DNA of 64,000 nucleotides from UBA4735 sp035935465 (GTDB taxonomy: Bacteria > Chloroflexota > Limnocylindria > P2-11E). Every line of letters starts with the position of its first letter. Positions within the stretch are counted from its first letter, which is position 1. Shown here piece after piece: positions 24,133 to 33,346 of the stretch. A program made the position numbers and the translations under genes. The notes under the pieces were generated by a model. The model was given only the letters and a program-made list of their open reading frames with translations, searched no databases and was not told where the DNA came from. The DNA lies in NCBI GenBank assembly GCA_035935465.1, contig DASYXA010000062.1, positions 1-64,000 of the forward strand, read 5' to 3'.

Positions 24133-26092
24133 CCGCATCTTCAAGAACGGCATCCTGACCTTGCTCCTCGTCCTGATGGGCGTGGCGCTCCTCTATGCCT
24201 ACCGCGCCCAGAGCCCGTCCGCGGCGGTCGCGACGTACGACAAGGTCGTCTCCGAGATCCAGGCCGGGCAGGTCAGCAAGGTCACCATCTCCGGGGCCAC
24301 CGCGACGATCGAGAAGACCGACAAGACCCAGGAGACGGTCAACATCGGTACCGACACGGCGGGCACGTTCCAGAAGACGGTCCTCGACTACAACAACACC
24401 CAGCCGGCCAGCAACCGGGTGACGTTGACGATCCAGCCGGATTCGCAGACCTTCGGCATCATCGGCTCGGTCCTGCTGAGCCTGCTGCCGGTGTTGCTCA
24501 TCGGCGGCTTCTTCGTCTACATGATGCGGCAGGCGCAGGGCACGAATAACCAGGCGCTGTCGTTCGGCAAGTCGCGCGCGCGGATGTTCATCGGCAACAA
24601 GCCGACGGTGACGTTCGACGATGTCGCGGGCGTGGACGAGGCGAAGCAGGAGCTCACCGAGGTCGTGGAGTTCCTCAAGTACCCCGAGAAGTTCTCGACC
24701 CTCGGCGCGCGCATCCCGCGCGGCGTGCTCCTCGTGGGCCCCCCCGGCACCGGCAAGACGATGCTCGCGCGCGCGGTCGCCGGCGAGGCCGGCGTGCCGT
24801 TCTTCTCGATCTCGGGCTCCGAGTTCGTCGAGATGTTCGTCGGCGTCGGCGCGTCGCGGGTGCGCGACCTGTTCGACCAGGCCAAGCGCAACGCGCCGTG
24901 CATCGTGTTCATCGACGAGATCGACGCGGTCGGCCGCCAGCGCGGCGCGGGCCTGGGCGGCTCGCACGACGAGCGCGAGCAGACGCTCAACCAGATCCTC
25001 GTCGAGATGGACGGCTTCGACACCGGGACGAACGTCATCGTCCTCGCGTCGACGAACCGTCCGGACGTCCTCGACCCGGCGCTGTTGCGGCCCGGCCGGT
25101 TCGACCGCCAGGTCGTCCTCGACCGCCCGGACATCAAGGGCCGCAAGGGCATCCTCGACGTGCACGTCCGCGGCAAGCCGCTCGACAAGACCGTCGACCT
25201 CCTGCGGATCGCGCAGATCTCGCCCGGCTTTTCGGGTGCGGACCTCGCGAATGTCGTGAACGAGGCCGCGATCCTCGCCGCGCGCCGCAACCGCAAAGTG
25301 ATCACCCAGATCGACTTCGAAGAGGCGCTCGAGAAGGTCTCGCTCGGACCCGAACGGCGCTCGCGCGTCATCTCCGAGAAGGAGAAGAACATCGTCGCGT
25401 ACCACGAGGCCGGCCACGCCCTGTGCTTCAAGCTGCTCACGAACACGAACCCGGTCCACAAGATCTCGGTCGTGTCGCGGGGCATGGCGATGGGCGTCAC
25501 CTGGTCGCTGCCGCAGGAGGACCGCTACTTCCGCACGAAGCGCGAGTTCGAGGACGACATCGCCGCGGCGCTGGGCGGCTGGACCGCGGAGCAGCTGCAC
25601 CTCGGCGGTGACGTCACGACCGGCGCGTCGAACGACATCGAGAAGGCGACCGAGATGGCCCGCCAGATGGTCACGAAGTACGGCATGAGCGAGAAGCTCG
25701 GTCCGCTCCAGTACGGCAAGACCGACGAGCTCATCTTCCTCGGCCGTCAGATCCAGGAAGAGAAGAACTACTCCGAAGAGACCTCCAAGCTCATCGACAG
25801 CGAGGTCCACGAGATCGTGGATCGCGCCCGCCGCCGCGCCCACGAGCTGCTCACGCAGTACCGGAGCCTGCTCGACGCGGTCGTGGCCCGACTCATCGAG
25901 CAGGAGACGCTCAGCTCCGACGAGTTCAACACCCTCGTCGACGGCCACCTCGGCCAGCAGCCCATCGCGGCGTCGACCCCCGGTGGCGGCACGACCCCGC
26001 CGTCCGGCGCGCCCGCCGGCGGGGCTCCCGAGGCGAAGCGCCGCGGACCCGAGACCGGGAAGGGTCCCGCTCCCGCCCCGACGCCCGCGTAG
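24101..26092 (+). CDS. ftsH: ATP-dependent zinc metalloprotease FtsH
   Basis: Membrane-bound AAA+ protease that degrades misassembled membrane proteins and short-lived regulators. The 663 residues comprise TM1 (about 13-33), a periplasmic domain (34-125), TM2 (about 126-148), the AAA domain with GPPGTGKT and CIVFIDEIDAVGR, an SRH region (TNRPDVLDPALLRPGRFD), and a zinc site HEAGH. The C-terminal tail is rich in Pro/Gly/Ala. The neighbouring order tilS-ftsH is widespread in bacteria. Start ATG 24101 overlaps tilS by 32 nt; the frame continues upstream but enters the tilS coding region. Confidence 0.95.
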   Translation: MREDTATNFDNRIFKNGILTLLLVLMGVALLYAYRAQSPSAAVATYDKVVSEIQAGQVSKVTISGATATIEKTDKTQETVNIGTDTAGTFQKTVLDYNNTQPASNRVTLTIQPDSQTFGIIGSVLLSLLPVLLIGGFFVYMMRQAQGTNNQALSFGKSRARMFIGNKPTVTFDDVAGVDEAKQELTEVVEFLKYPEKFSTLGARIPRGVLLVGPPGTGKTMLARAVAGEAGVPFFSISGSEFVEMFVGVGASRVRDLFDQAKRNAPCIVFIDEIDAVGRQRGAGLGGSHDEREQTLNQILVEMDGFDTGTNVIVLASTNRPDVLDPALLRPGRFDRQVVLDRPDIKGRKGILDVHVRGKPLDKTVDLLRIAQISPGFSGADLANVVNEAAILAARRNRKVITQIDFEEALEKVSLGPERRSRVISEKEKNIVAYHEAGHALCFKLLTNTNPVHKISVVSRGMAMGVTWSLPQEDRYFRTKREFEDDIAAALGGWTAEQLHLGGDVTTGASNDIEKATEMARQMVTKYGMSEKLGPLQYGKTDELIFLGRQIQEEKNYSEETSKLIDSEVHEIVDRARRRAHELLTQYRSLLDAVVARLIEQETLSSDEFNTLVDGHLGQQPIAASTPGGGTTPPSGAPAGGAPEAKRRGPETGKGPAPAPTPA

Positions 26093-26205
26093 CTGAACGC
26101 CTCGCCTGGCCAGCGACCCGGCGGTGGCCGCCCCGATACACAGTCGCAACACGGCGGGCGAGCGAGGGCATAACGGGCGGCACGCGGACTGCTTAGAGCC
26201 GGTGC

Positions 26206-26352
26206 GTGAGCACCGTCGTCCACGAGATCCAGGAGACCGTCGTCCGCGACGAGCGTGTCCGGACGGCGATCCTCGCGGCGTTCACGCTCGTGCTCGCGAT
26301 CGCCTTCATGGTGCTGCTGATCTCCGACCAGGTGCAGGCCGCCGCTCTCTGA
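26206..26352 (+). CDS. Small single-pass membrane protein (48 aa), unknown
   Basis: GTG-started ORF with an acidic, amphipathic N-terminus (STVVHEIQETVVRDERV) and one transmembrane helix (about residues 22-41) ending SDQVQAAAL. It is not recognised as a family. Coding-like composition and position in a 420-bp interval between ftsH and the insertion sequence make it plausible. The remaining 26093-26205 holds nothing I can identify. Confidence 0.45.
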   Translation: MSTVVHEIQETVVRDERVRTAILAAFTLVLAIAFMVLLISDQVQAAAL

Positions 26353-26367
26353 GCGCCCGCCTTAGCT

Positions 26368-27735
26368 GACAACCGGCAGCACATCGTGCAGCCGCAACCA
26401 GCAGGACATCGTGCAGTCGATCGCTCCCAGAACCCGCACGACATCGTGCATTAGCGCGGCTGTGATCGCGTCGACCGACCCTTCGCCGCAACGAAGCGGC
26501 GGAGGGGAAGCGAGCGGTGACGGATCCCGAGGAGCGGCTGCGCAGGCTGGCGGTCCGACGCGTCCTGGCCGGGATGGCCGCGGCGGCGGTCGCCGCCGAG
26601 GTCCATCGGAGCGAGCGGTGGGTGTTCAAGTGGCTCGCGCGGTACGACCCGAAGGACGAGCACTGGGCGAGGGCCCGGTCACGCGCGCCGGTGACCGTCG
26701 CGAACAAGAGCGCACCCGAGCTCGAGGCACTCGTCCTGTCGGTGCGGGCCCGACTGCAGGCCGACCCGTGGGCCCAGCTCGGCGCGACGGCGATCGCCTG
26801 GGAGCTTAAGAAGCTCGGACTGCAGGCACTGCCCAAGAGCTGGACGATCGAGCGGATCCTCCGCCGGGCGAAGGTCCCGCGCCGCCGCCGGCGCGAGCGG
26901 CGGCTGGCGAAGGGCACCCCGTACCCAGCCCCGCCGGCCCTGCTGCCGAACGCCTGCCAGGAGGCCGATCTCATCGGCCCGCGGCACCTGGCCGGAGCGA
27001 TCCCATTCTTTGTGCTCACCGTCGTCGACCTCGGACGCCGCGTCGCAGCCTGCGAGCTCCAACTGTCGAAGGCCGATGCGCCGACGATGGCTGCGGTCAT
27101 CCGGGTCTGGAGTCGGCTCGGCGTGCCGACCCGCCTCAAGCTCGACAACTGGCTGCAGCCCTCCAACACCCGGCGACTGTCGGCGGTGGTCCGGATGTGC
27201 CTGGACCAGGGCGTCATCCCGGTGTTCATCCCGTTCGCCGAGCCATGGCGCAACGGCGTGGTCGAGCACTTCAACGACACCTTCGACAAGCACTTCTTCC
27301 GCACCGAGCAGTTCCGCGATCGGACCCACCTGAAGACCCGGATGCGTCGGTTCGAACAGTTCCACAACGCCGAGCACCGCTACTCGGCGCTCAAGGGGGC
27401 GACCCCCAATGAGGCGACCGCGCGGGCGGGTTTCCATCCGCGGTTGCTCGACCCCGGCTACCAGCTCCCGTCCGGTCGGCCGCGGCGCGGGCGGATCGAG
27501 TTCATCCGGCTCATCCGCTCCGATCGCGTGCTGCGGGTGATGGCCGCGCGGATCGCGCTGCCGGAGGCGTTCGTCTATGAGTACGTCACCGCGGTGCTCG
27601 ACGTCCGCCGCGAGGTCATCGACGTCTTCCACCTCGGCCGCCGGGTCAGGACCGTGCCCTTCAGGCTCGACGGGTGAACGATGTCCTGCAGGCAGATCTA
27701 GCCTGCGCGCCATGAACGATGTCCTGCTGGGTGAG
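26368..27735 (+). mobile_element. Insertion sequence with DDE transposase and multiple GACATCG end repeats
   Basis: The single transposase gene is flanked by inverted sets of a short repeat. Left: GCAGCACATCGTGCAG (26376-26391), GCAGGACATCGTGCAG (26401-26416), CGCACGACATCGTGCA (26435-26450). Right, inverted: AACGATGTCCTGCA (27677-27690) and AACGATGTCCTGCTG (27715-27729). AGCT at 26364-26367 and 27736-27739 may be the target duplication; exact ends are tentative. It resembles the IS481/IS3-like rve group. Confidence 0.7.
26517..27677 (+). CDS. DDE (rve-type) transposase
   Basis: A 386-residue transposase. It has an N-terminal helix-turn-helix (RRVLAGMAAAAVAAEVHRSE and on, about 13-45), a basic linker (PRRRRRERRLAKG), and a retroviral-integrase core with Asp in QEADLIGP, Asp in RLKLDNW and Glu in EPWRNGVVEHFN (about residues 242-253). 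A beta-rich C-terminal extension (about 330-386) follows. The GTG start has GGAGGGG about 11 nt upstream. Assignment to the IS481-like group is by general resemblance; the family could be confirmed only by search. Confidence 0.85.
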   Translation: MTDPEERLRRLAVRRVLAGMAAAAVAAEVHRSERWVFKWLARYDPKDEHWARARSRAPVTVANKSAPELEALVLSVRARLQADPWAQLGATAIAWELKKLGLQALPKSWTIERILRRAKVPRRRRRERRLAKGTPYPAPPALLPNACQEADLIGPRHLAGAIPFFVLTVVDLGRRVAACELQLSKADAPTMAAVIRVWSRLGVPTRLKLDNWLQPSNTRRLSAVVRMCLDQGVIPVFIPFAEPWRNGVVEHFNDTFDKHFFRTEQFRDRTHLKTRMRRFEQFHNAEHRYSALKGATPNEATARAGFHPRLLDPGYQLPSGRPRRGRIEFIRLIRSDRVLRVMAARIALPEAFVYEYVTAVLDVRREVIDVFHLGRRVRTVPFRLDG

Positions 27736-27738
27736 AGC

Positions 27739-27744
27739 TAGGCT
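27739..27744 (+). promoter_or_regulatory. Candidate -10 (TAGGCT) for holA
   Basis: Ends 8 nt before ATG 27753, directly at the right edge of the insertion sequence. Any -35 region would now lie inside the element. Confidence 0.45.
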
Positions 27745-27752
27745 CGGTCGGC

Positions 27753-28853
27753 ATGCCGCCGCGACGCTCCCTCTACCTGATCCATGGCGAGGATCCATAC
27801 CGCGCGCGGCTGCGCGCTGCCGAGCTCGTCGCGAGCCTGGTGACCCGCGACGAACGGTCCTCCGATCTGCGCACCCAGCGCTCCTCGGACCTCGGGACCC
27901 CGCTCGGCCTCTCGCGGTACGACGCCACGGACAAGGACAAGGACGTTGGATCGCTGATCGAGCTCTCGGGCCGGTCGCAGGGCCTGTTCGACGCGGTCGA
28001 CGAGCAGCGGATCGTCGTCGTCGAGCACGCGGAAGCGCTGAAGGACACCGCCGTGATCGGCCGCTTCCCGGCGGAGGCGGCGCTCGTCCTCGTCAGCGAG
28101 ACGAAGATCCAGGCCCAGCGTCGCCGTCCGGCCAAGACGGCCAAGACGGCGAAGGTGGCCGAGCCCGTGGCCGACCTCGCGACGGCGGTGGAGGCGGCGG
28201 GCGGGTCGATCGAGCACATCGCGCGTCTCCTGCCGGGCGAGCTCGGCGGGTGGATCGCGGCGCGGGCGACGCTCCTCGGCATCGACCTCGGGCCCGATGC
28301 GATCGTCGAGCTCGGCGCGGCCGTCGGCCCGGACAGCGAGCGCGTCGACCAGGAGCTCGCGAAGCTCGGCTCGTTCGCCGCCGGCGCGCGTGTGACCGGC
28401 GCGGACGTGCGGGCGCTCGTGAGCGGTGCGATCGAAAGCGACATCTTCGAGCTCACCCAGTCCGTCGTGCGCCGCGACTCGCAGACGGCGATCGCTCGTC
28501 TCGACGCGCTCCTCGCGGAGGGACAGGCGCCGCAGCAGATCCTCGCACTGCTGCTCTGGCAGTTCCGCGTGCTCCTGTTCGCCGTGCTCATGAACCAAGG
28601 GGCGAACGCCGAGCGGAGCGCGAAGGCGATCCGGAGCTCCGCGTACGCGATCGGGAAGTGGCAGGCCTTCGCGCGACGGGTGTCGCGGGCCGACATCGTC
28701 CGCGCGTACGAGGTGCTGTACGCGACCGACCTCGCCATCAAGACCGGCCGGATCGAGGAGAAGCTCGCGATGACGTTGTGCGTGCTGGACCTCTGCGGCG
28801 TCCACGCCGCGGATCCGCGCGAGCTCGTGGTGGGCGAGCCGCCGCGCCGCTAG
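27753..28853 (+). CDS. holA: DNA polymerase III subunit delta
   Basis: Clamp-loader subunit that opens the beta sliding clamp. The 366-residue protein shows the N-terminal YLIHGEDPYRAR block, an AAA+-like domain without a functional P-loop, and the helical collar domain with ILALLLWQFRVLLFAVL and EVLYATDLAIKTGRIEEKLAMTL, typical of HolA. An Ala/Lys-rich linker (RRPAKTAKTAKVAEP) inserts around residue 125-140. The gene starts 18 bp downstream of an insertion sequence and is convergent with the transaldolase gene. Confidence 0.9.
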   Translation: MPPRRSLYLIHGEDPYRARLRAAELVASLVTRDERSSDLRTQRSSDLGTPLGLSRYDATDKDKDVGSLIELSGRSQGLFDAVDEQRIVVVEHAEALKDTAVIGRFPAEAALVLVSETKIQAQRRRPAKTAKTAKVAEPVADLATAVEAAGGSIEHIARLLPGELGGWIAARATLLGIDLGPDAIVELGAAVGPDSERVDQELAKLGSFAAGARVTGADVRALVSGAIESDIFELTQSVVRRDSQTAIARLDALLAEGQAPQQILALLLWQFRVLLFAVLMNQGANAERSAKAIRSSAYAIGKWQAFARRVSRADIVRAYEVLYATDLAIKTGRIEEKLAMTLCVLDLCGVHAADPRELVVGEPPRR

Positions 28854-28860
28854 ACGGCCG

Positions 28861-29541
28861 CTAGCGTTTCGCCGCCGGCTCCGCGTCGCGCGCCGGCTTC
28901 GCCTCCTGGCTCTTCAGATAGTCCTCTCTGAACCGCTTCAGGCCGGCGTCGGTGAGCGGGTGCTTGAACATCGACTGGAGCACGCTGAACGGCATCGTGC
29001 CGATGTCGGCCCCGGCGAGCGCGGCCCCCGTCACGTGGAGCGGTCCGCGGAGGCTGGCGGCGAGGACCTTGGTCTTGAGGTCCTGCTGCCGGTAGGCGCT
29101 CACGATGTCGCGCACGATCTGCATCCCGTCCTCGTTGATATCGTCGACCCGGCCGACGAACGGGCTGATGATGTACGCCCCGATCGCGGCGGCGAGCAGC
29201 GCCTGGTTGACGCTGAAGCAGAGCGTCACGTTGATCCGGGTGCCCTCGCCCGCCAGGATCTTGCCGGCCGCCAATCCATCCGGCGTGAGCGGCACCTTGA
29301 CGATGACGTTCTTGTGCCACGCCGCGAGCCGCCGGCCCTCGACGAGGATGTCGTCCTTCTTCTCGCTGACCACCTCGGCCGAGACGTTGCCGATGATCCC
29401 GCAGATCTTCTTCACCTGGGTCTCGTGGTCCTGGCCGGCCCTCGCGATGAGCGTCGGGTTGGTTGTCACACCGTCCAGGACGCCCCAGTCGACGCCCTGC
29501 TTGATCTCGTCGAACTCCGCGGTGTCGAGGTAGAGCTTCAT
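28861..29541 (-). CDS. Transaldolase, FSA/TalC short type
   Basis: A 226-residue class I aldolase of the pentose phosphate pathway (or a fructose-6-phosphate aldolase). The N-terminus MKLYLDTAEFDEIK and GVTTNPTLI are signatures; the Schiff-base Lys is in VIVKVPLT (about residue 84). FVGRVDDI and the SLRGP segment complete the barrel. Length matches the 215-230 group rather than TalB. The start overlaps the pyrG stop as ATGA. Confidence 0.92.
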   Translation of the reverse strand: MKLYLDTAEFDEIKQGVDWGVLDGVTTNPTLIARAGQDHETQVKKICGIIGNVSAEVVSEKKDDILVEGRRLAAWHKNVIVKVPLTPDGLAAGKILAGEGTRINVTLCFSVNQALLAAAIGAYIISPFVGRVDDINEDGMQIVRDIVSAYRQQDLKTKVLAASLRGPLHVTGAALAGADIGTMPFSVLQSMFKHPLTDAGLKRFREDYLKSQEAKPARDAEPAAKR

Positions 29542-31193
29542 GCCGGTGTCTCCTGCAGCCGCGGTGCCTGTGCCTGGGCGCGGCCGTTGGCCCGAGCGTA
29601 TTCCAGCGCCGCCTGGATGAACGACGTGAACAGCGGGTGCGGCCGGTTCGGCCGCGAACGGAACTCGGGGTGGTACTGCGTCCCGAGATAGAACGGGTGG
29701 CCCTCGAGCTCGCAGATCTCGACGAGCCGGCCGTCGGGCGAGAGCCCGCTGAACCGCATCCCGTGATTGCCCAGGAGCTCGCGGTAGGCGTTGTTGAACT
29801 CCCAGCGGTGGCGATGGCGTTCGAGCACGATCGGCTGGCGGTACGCGCGGTGGGCGACCGAGCCTTCTGCCAGGACGCAGGGGTACGAGCCCAGGCGCAT
29901 CGTGCCGCCCTTGTCGTTCACGTCGCGCTGCTCCGGCAGGAGATCGATGACCGGATGCGGCGTGAACGCATCGAACTCGGTCGAATTCGCGTCGTCCGTG
30001 CCGAGCGCCGTGCGCGCGAGCTCGATGACCATGCACTGCATGCCCATGCACAGGCCGAGCGTCGGGATCGCCTGCTGCCGGCCGAACCGCGCGGCCTGGA
30101 CCTTACCCTCGATGCCCCGGTACCCGAAGCCGCCCGGGATGACGATGCCGTCGAGGCCGACGAGCGGCTCGGTGTCGCCGCCGTGCTCGAGCTTCTCGCT
30201 GTCGATCCACCGGATCTTCACGTCGCAGCCCGCTGCCCAGCTGGCATGGCGGACCGACTCGGCGACCGAGAGATACGCGTCACGCAGCTCGATGTACTTG
30301 CCGACGAGGCCGATCTCCAGCGGGATGCGCGCGTTCGTGATGCTGTCCACGAGCGCGCGCCACTCGACCAGGTCCGGCTCGGTCGCGCGCTCAGCGAGAC
30401 CGAGCTCGTCGACCACGATCTTGCCGACGCCCGACTCCTCGAGCATCAGTGGGACCGCGTAGATGGACCAGGCGTCCGGCTCGGACACGACGTTGTCCAC
30501 CTTCACATCGCAGAACAGCGCGATCTTCTCGCGGAGCTCGTCGTCGATCGGGACGTCCGCCCGCGCGATGATCACGTCGGGCTGGATGCCGATGGACCGG
30601 AGCTCCTTCACGGAATGCTGGGTCGGTTTCGTCTTCAGCTCGCCGCCGACCACGCGCGGGAGCAGCGTGAGATGGATGTACATGACGTTCTGGCGGCCGA
30701 CGTCGTTCCGGAATTGGCGGATGGCCTCGAGGTAGGGGAGCGATTCGATGTCGCCGACCGTCCCGCCGACCTCGACCACGATCACCTCGGCCTGGGCTTC
30801 TCGCGCGACGCGGTGGATCCGCGACTTGATCTCGTTCGTGACGTGCGGGATGACCTGCACGGTCGCGCCGAGGTAATCGCCGCGGCGCTCCTTCGCGATC
30901 ACGGCGTTGTAGATCTGGCCCGTCGTGAGATTGGAAGCGCGGGTGACGTTGCGGTCGATGAACCGCTCGTAGTGTCCGAGGTCGAGATCGGTCTCGGCCC
31001 CGTCCTCGGTGACGAACACCTCACCGTGCTGGTACGGCGACATCGTCCCCGGGTCGACGTTGAGATAGGGGTCCATCTTCAGCGAGGCGACCGAGAGGCC
31101 GCGCGCCGCGAGGATGCGGCCGAGGGACGCGGCGGTGATGCCCTTGCCCAGCGAGGAGGTGACCCCTCCGGTCACGAACACGAACTTCGGCAC
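29538..31193 (-). CDS. pyrG: CTP synthase
   Basis: Amidates UTP to CTP with glutamine and ATP. The 551-residue protein has the synthetase domain P-loop TGGVTSSLGKG at residues 7-17 and MDPYLNVDPGTMSPYQHGEV. The class I glutaminase domain has the nucleophile in LGLCMGMQCM and the catalytic His/Glu near HPEFRSRP. The open frame runs about 27 codons further upstream. I chose GTG 31193 because GGAGGTC lies 7 nt upstream and the conserved PKFVFVTGG begins there. Confidence 0.96.
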   Translation of the reverse strand: MPKFVFVTGGVTSSLGKGITAASLGRILAARGLSVASLKMDPYLNVDPGTMSPYQHGEVFVTEDGAETDLDLGHYERFIDRNVTRASNLTTGQIYNAVIAKERRGDYLGATVQVIPHVTNEIKSRIHRVAREAQAEVIVVEVGGTVGDIESLPYLEAIRQFRNDVGRQNVMYIHLTLLPRVVGGELKTKPTQHSVKELRSIGIQPDVIIARADVPIDDELREKIALFCDVKVDNVVSEPDAWSIYAVPLMLEESGVGKIVVDELGLAERATEPDLVEWRALVDSITNARIPLEIGLVGKYIELRDAYLSVAESVRHASWAAGCDVKIRWIDSEKLEHGGDTEPLVGLDGIVIPGGFGYRGIEGKVQAARFGRQQAIPTLGLCMGMQCMVIELARTALGTDDANSTEFDAFTPHPVIDLLPEQRDVNDKGGTMRLGSYPCVLAEGSVAHRAYRQPIVLERHRHRWEFNNAYRELLGNHGMRFSGLSPDGRLVEICELEGHPFYLGTQYHPEFRSRPNRPHPLFTSFIQAALEYARANGRAQAQAPRLQETPA

Positions 31194-31200
31194 GGACGCT

Positions 31201-31225
31201 GACCTCCGGGGTTTTTCCAATTGTA
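31201..31225 (-). promoter_or_regulatory. pyrG -10 (TACAAT) and Shine-Dalgarno (GGAGGTC)
   Basis: On the minus strand TACAAT (31225-31220) matches the -10 consensus except one base; GGAGGTC (31207-31201) is 7 nt before the GTG. A clear -35 is not visible. Here there is a short leader with a ribosome site, unlike the leaderless heads. Confidence 0.5.
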
Positions 31226-31295
31226 GACCCGCACCGCCGCGGCCACCGGGTACGAGGCCCCGAGTGCGAAGCACGAGCCCGCGGCGCGAGCAGGG

Positions 31296-32369
31296 CTATC
31301 CGGCGGGCTTCGCCGGCCACAGGGTGTGCATGAGGATGAGGCGCGGTCGCTCGGGCCCGCCGGTCGGCGGGAACTCCGGCACACCGACCGGCTCCTCGAT
31401 CCGGCAATCGTCGATCCGGGCGTCGAACCGTAGCGCGCGGAACCGCGCGTCGACGAGCACGCCCCCATCGACGCTCTCGTGGTCGACGATCGCGACGAGC
31501 CGCGGACGGAGCCACACCATCCCCGGCCGGAGCGGGAACGGTCCGAGGAACGGCGAGCCGTCCGTGCGGAAGCCGCGGGTCGCGGCATCCACCCAGTCGC
31601 CGAGGTACGGCGGGACGTACGCCTCGCCGGCGTAGCTGAGCGCGCCGTTGTCGTTCATCCAACCGCACAGGAGCGCCCGCGCGCCGCGGCGTTCGTCGAG
31701 GACGAGCCCGCCGATCACGACATCCGCTCGCGGCGAGACGAGGCACTTCAGCCAGTCGGCGCTGCGGGCTCCGGGCACGTACGTGCCGTCGCGACGCTTC
31801 GCGACGACGCCCTCGAGCTCGTACTCGGCGACCACGTCCAGGAACGGCTCGCCGTCGTACTCGAGATGCTCCGGCACGACGAGGCCCTTTTGCGCGAGGC
31901 CGTGCCCGAGCAGGCGCCGCCGCCGCTCCTCGCAAGCGAGGCCGAGCAGGGAGCGGTGGCCGTCATACAAGAGGTCGAACGCGACGAACAGCGGGCCCTT
32001 GCCGCGCTTGCTCGCCTTCGGGCCCAGCCGTCCGACCAGCAGGTCGTAGCTCGGTCGGCCCCGCGAGTCGCAGACGATGATCTCGCCATCGAGAAGGGTG
32101 CCCTCGGGAAGCCGCAGCGTTCGAAGCTCGGGCACCGCCGAGCGGAGATCGCCGCCGTTCCGGTCGACGATCCGCAGTCCCTCGCGATCGGCCGAGACGA
32201 ACGCCCGGATGCCATCCCACTTCAGCTCGAAGAGGTGGTCCGGCGAGTTGAACCCGCGTTCGGCGAGCCGCGGCCGCATCGGCGCGAACGTGCGTGGCAG
32301 CGTGGTGGAGGAGGCGGGAGGATCGAGCAGGACGGGATGATCGGGACCGGCGCGTGCCGCTCTCCTCAT
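31296..32369 (-). CDS. ATP-dependent DNA ligase, small (LigC-like)
   Basis: A 357-residue nucleotidyltransferase plus OB-fold ligase. Motif I is ELKWDGIRA with the adenylated Lys (about residue 50), motif III FVAFDLLYD, motif IV EGVVAKRRDGTY, motif V SADWLKCLV. In bacteria such ligases act in non-homologous end joining or base-excision repair beside LigD. It sits next to ku, and ligD lies 3 kb away, so it is probably a second NHEJ ligase. The first 25 residues are poorly conserved; the true start may be MRPRLAERG around 32279. Confidence 0.9.
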   Translation of the reverse strand: MRRAARAGPDHPVLLDPPASSTTLPRTFAPMRPRLAERGFNSPDHLFELKWDGIRAFVSADREGLRIVDRNGGDLRSAVPELRTLRLPEGTLLDGEIIVCDSRGRPSYDLLVGRLGPKASKRGKGPLFVAFDLLYDGHRSLLGLACEERRRRLLGHGLAQKGLVVPEHLEYDGEPFLDVVAEYELEGVVAKRRDGTYVPGARSADWLKCLVSPRADVVIGGLVLDERRGARALLCGWMNDNGALSYAGEAYVPPYLGDWVDAATRGFRTDGSPFLGPFPLRPGMVWLRPRLVAIVDHESVDGGVLVDARFRALRFDARIDDCRIEEPVGVPEFPPTGGPERPRLILMHTLWPAKPAG

Positions 32370-32407
32370 CGGTCGAGTATGCGGCTCGCGCTTGCGCTAC
32401 CCCGTAC

Positions 32408-33289
32408 CTAGGACGCCTTCTTGCGCGCCGGCCTCTCCTTCGCGTTCGCCTTCTTGTGCCCGAGCGACCCGTGGCCACCACGGCCGGCGCGGCCACCCTT
32501 CTGCTCTTCCTCTTTCGCCCTGGCGACCGAGGCCTTGAGGGCGGCCATGAGGTCGACGACGGTCGTTTCGGCCTCGGGCTCGGCCGCCTCGACGAGGTCC
32601 TCGCGCCCTTCGACCTTCGCCTCGACGACCTTCTCGAGGGCCTTCTTGTACTCGTCGCGGTATGCGGATGGGTCGAACGCCGTCGCCATCATGGCGACCA
32701 GGTTCTCGGCCATCTTCAGCTCGGCCGGCGAGACCTTCACGTCCGCCGGCAGGTCGAGGTCCTCGGTGTTCCGGATCTCGTCGGGCCAGTGCAGCGTGTT
32801 CATGACCATGGCGCCGTCGAGCGAGCGCACGGAGACGAGCCGTTCGCGGTCGCGCAGGGCGAACTTCGCGATCGCGATCTGACCGGTCTTCTCGAGCGTC
32901 TTCTTCATCAGCGCGTACGGCTTCTGCGCCGACTTCTCGGGCTCGAGGTAGTAGGCGCTCTGGTAGTACAGCGAGCCCGGCAGCTCCGAGTCCTTGATGA
33001 AGCCGGTGATGTCGATGGCCTTGCTCGACTCGAGCGGCAGCTTCTCGAGATCGTCATCGGTCAGGATGACGTAGCTGCCTTTCTCGTACTCGTAGCCGCG
33101 CACCACGTCACCCCACGCGACCTCATGGTCACCCTCGGGGCACCACCGCTTGTTCTTGATGCGCGACTTGTGATCGGGGCAGAGGAGGTTGAACGAGACC
33201 TTCGACGAGCTCTCGGTCGCGAGGTACAGCCGCACCGGGATGTTCACCATCCCGAACTGCAGCGAGCCCTTCCAGATCGAACGGGGCAT
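32408..33289 (-). CDS. ku: Ku homologue, NHEJ end-binding protein
   Basis: A 293-residue prokaryotic Ku. The N-terminus MPRSIWKGSLQFGMVNIPVRLY is canonical; the beta-barrel core includes WCPEGDHEV and EYEKGSYVILTDDDLE. The C-terminus (about 245-293) is Lys/Arg-rich (GHKKANAKERPARKKAS), a tail that in other Ku proteins binds DNA non-specifically and helps ring threading. It recruits LigD to double-strand breaks. An 18-bp palindrome lies just upstream at 33312-33329. Confidence 0.96.
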   Translation of the reverse strand: MPRSIWKGSLQFGMVNIPVRLYLATESSSKVSFNLLCPDHKSRIKNKRWCPEGDHEVAWGDVVRGYEYEKGSYVILTDDDLEKLPLESSKAIDITGFIKDSELPGSLYYQSAYYLEPEKSAQKPYALMKKTLEKTGQIAIAKFALRDRERLVSVRSLDGAMVMNTLHWPDEIRNTEDLDLPADVKVSPAELKMAENLVAMMATAFDPSAYRDEYKKALEKVVEAKVEGREDLVEAAEPEAETTVVDLMAALKASVARAKEEEQKGGRAGRGGHGSLGHKKANAKERPARKKAS

Positions 33290-33311
33290 CGCGCACCTCC
33301 GCCGTGCTCAT

Positions 33312-33329
33312 CGCGTGGCCAGCCACGCG
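33312..33329 (-). promoter_or_regulatory. Palindrome CGCGTGGC-CA-GCCACGCG upstream of ku
   Basis: Perfect 8-bp arms with a 2-bp centre, 22 bp upstream of the ku ATG. No T-run follows, so it is a better operator candidate than terminator. Confidence 0.4.
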
Positions 33330-33346
33330 GAGCGTACACCCCTGCG

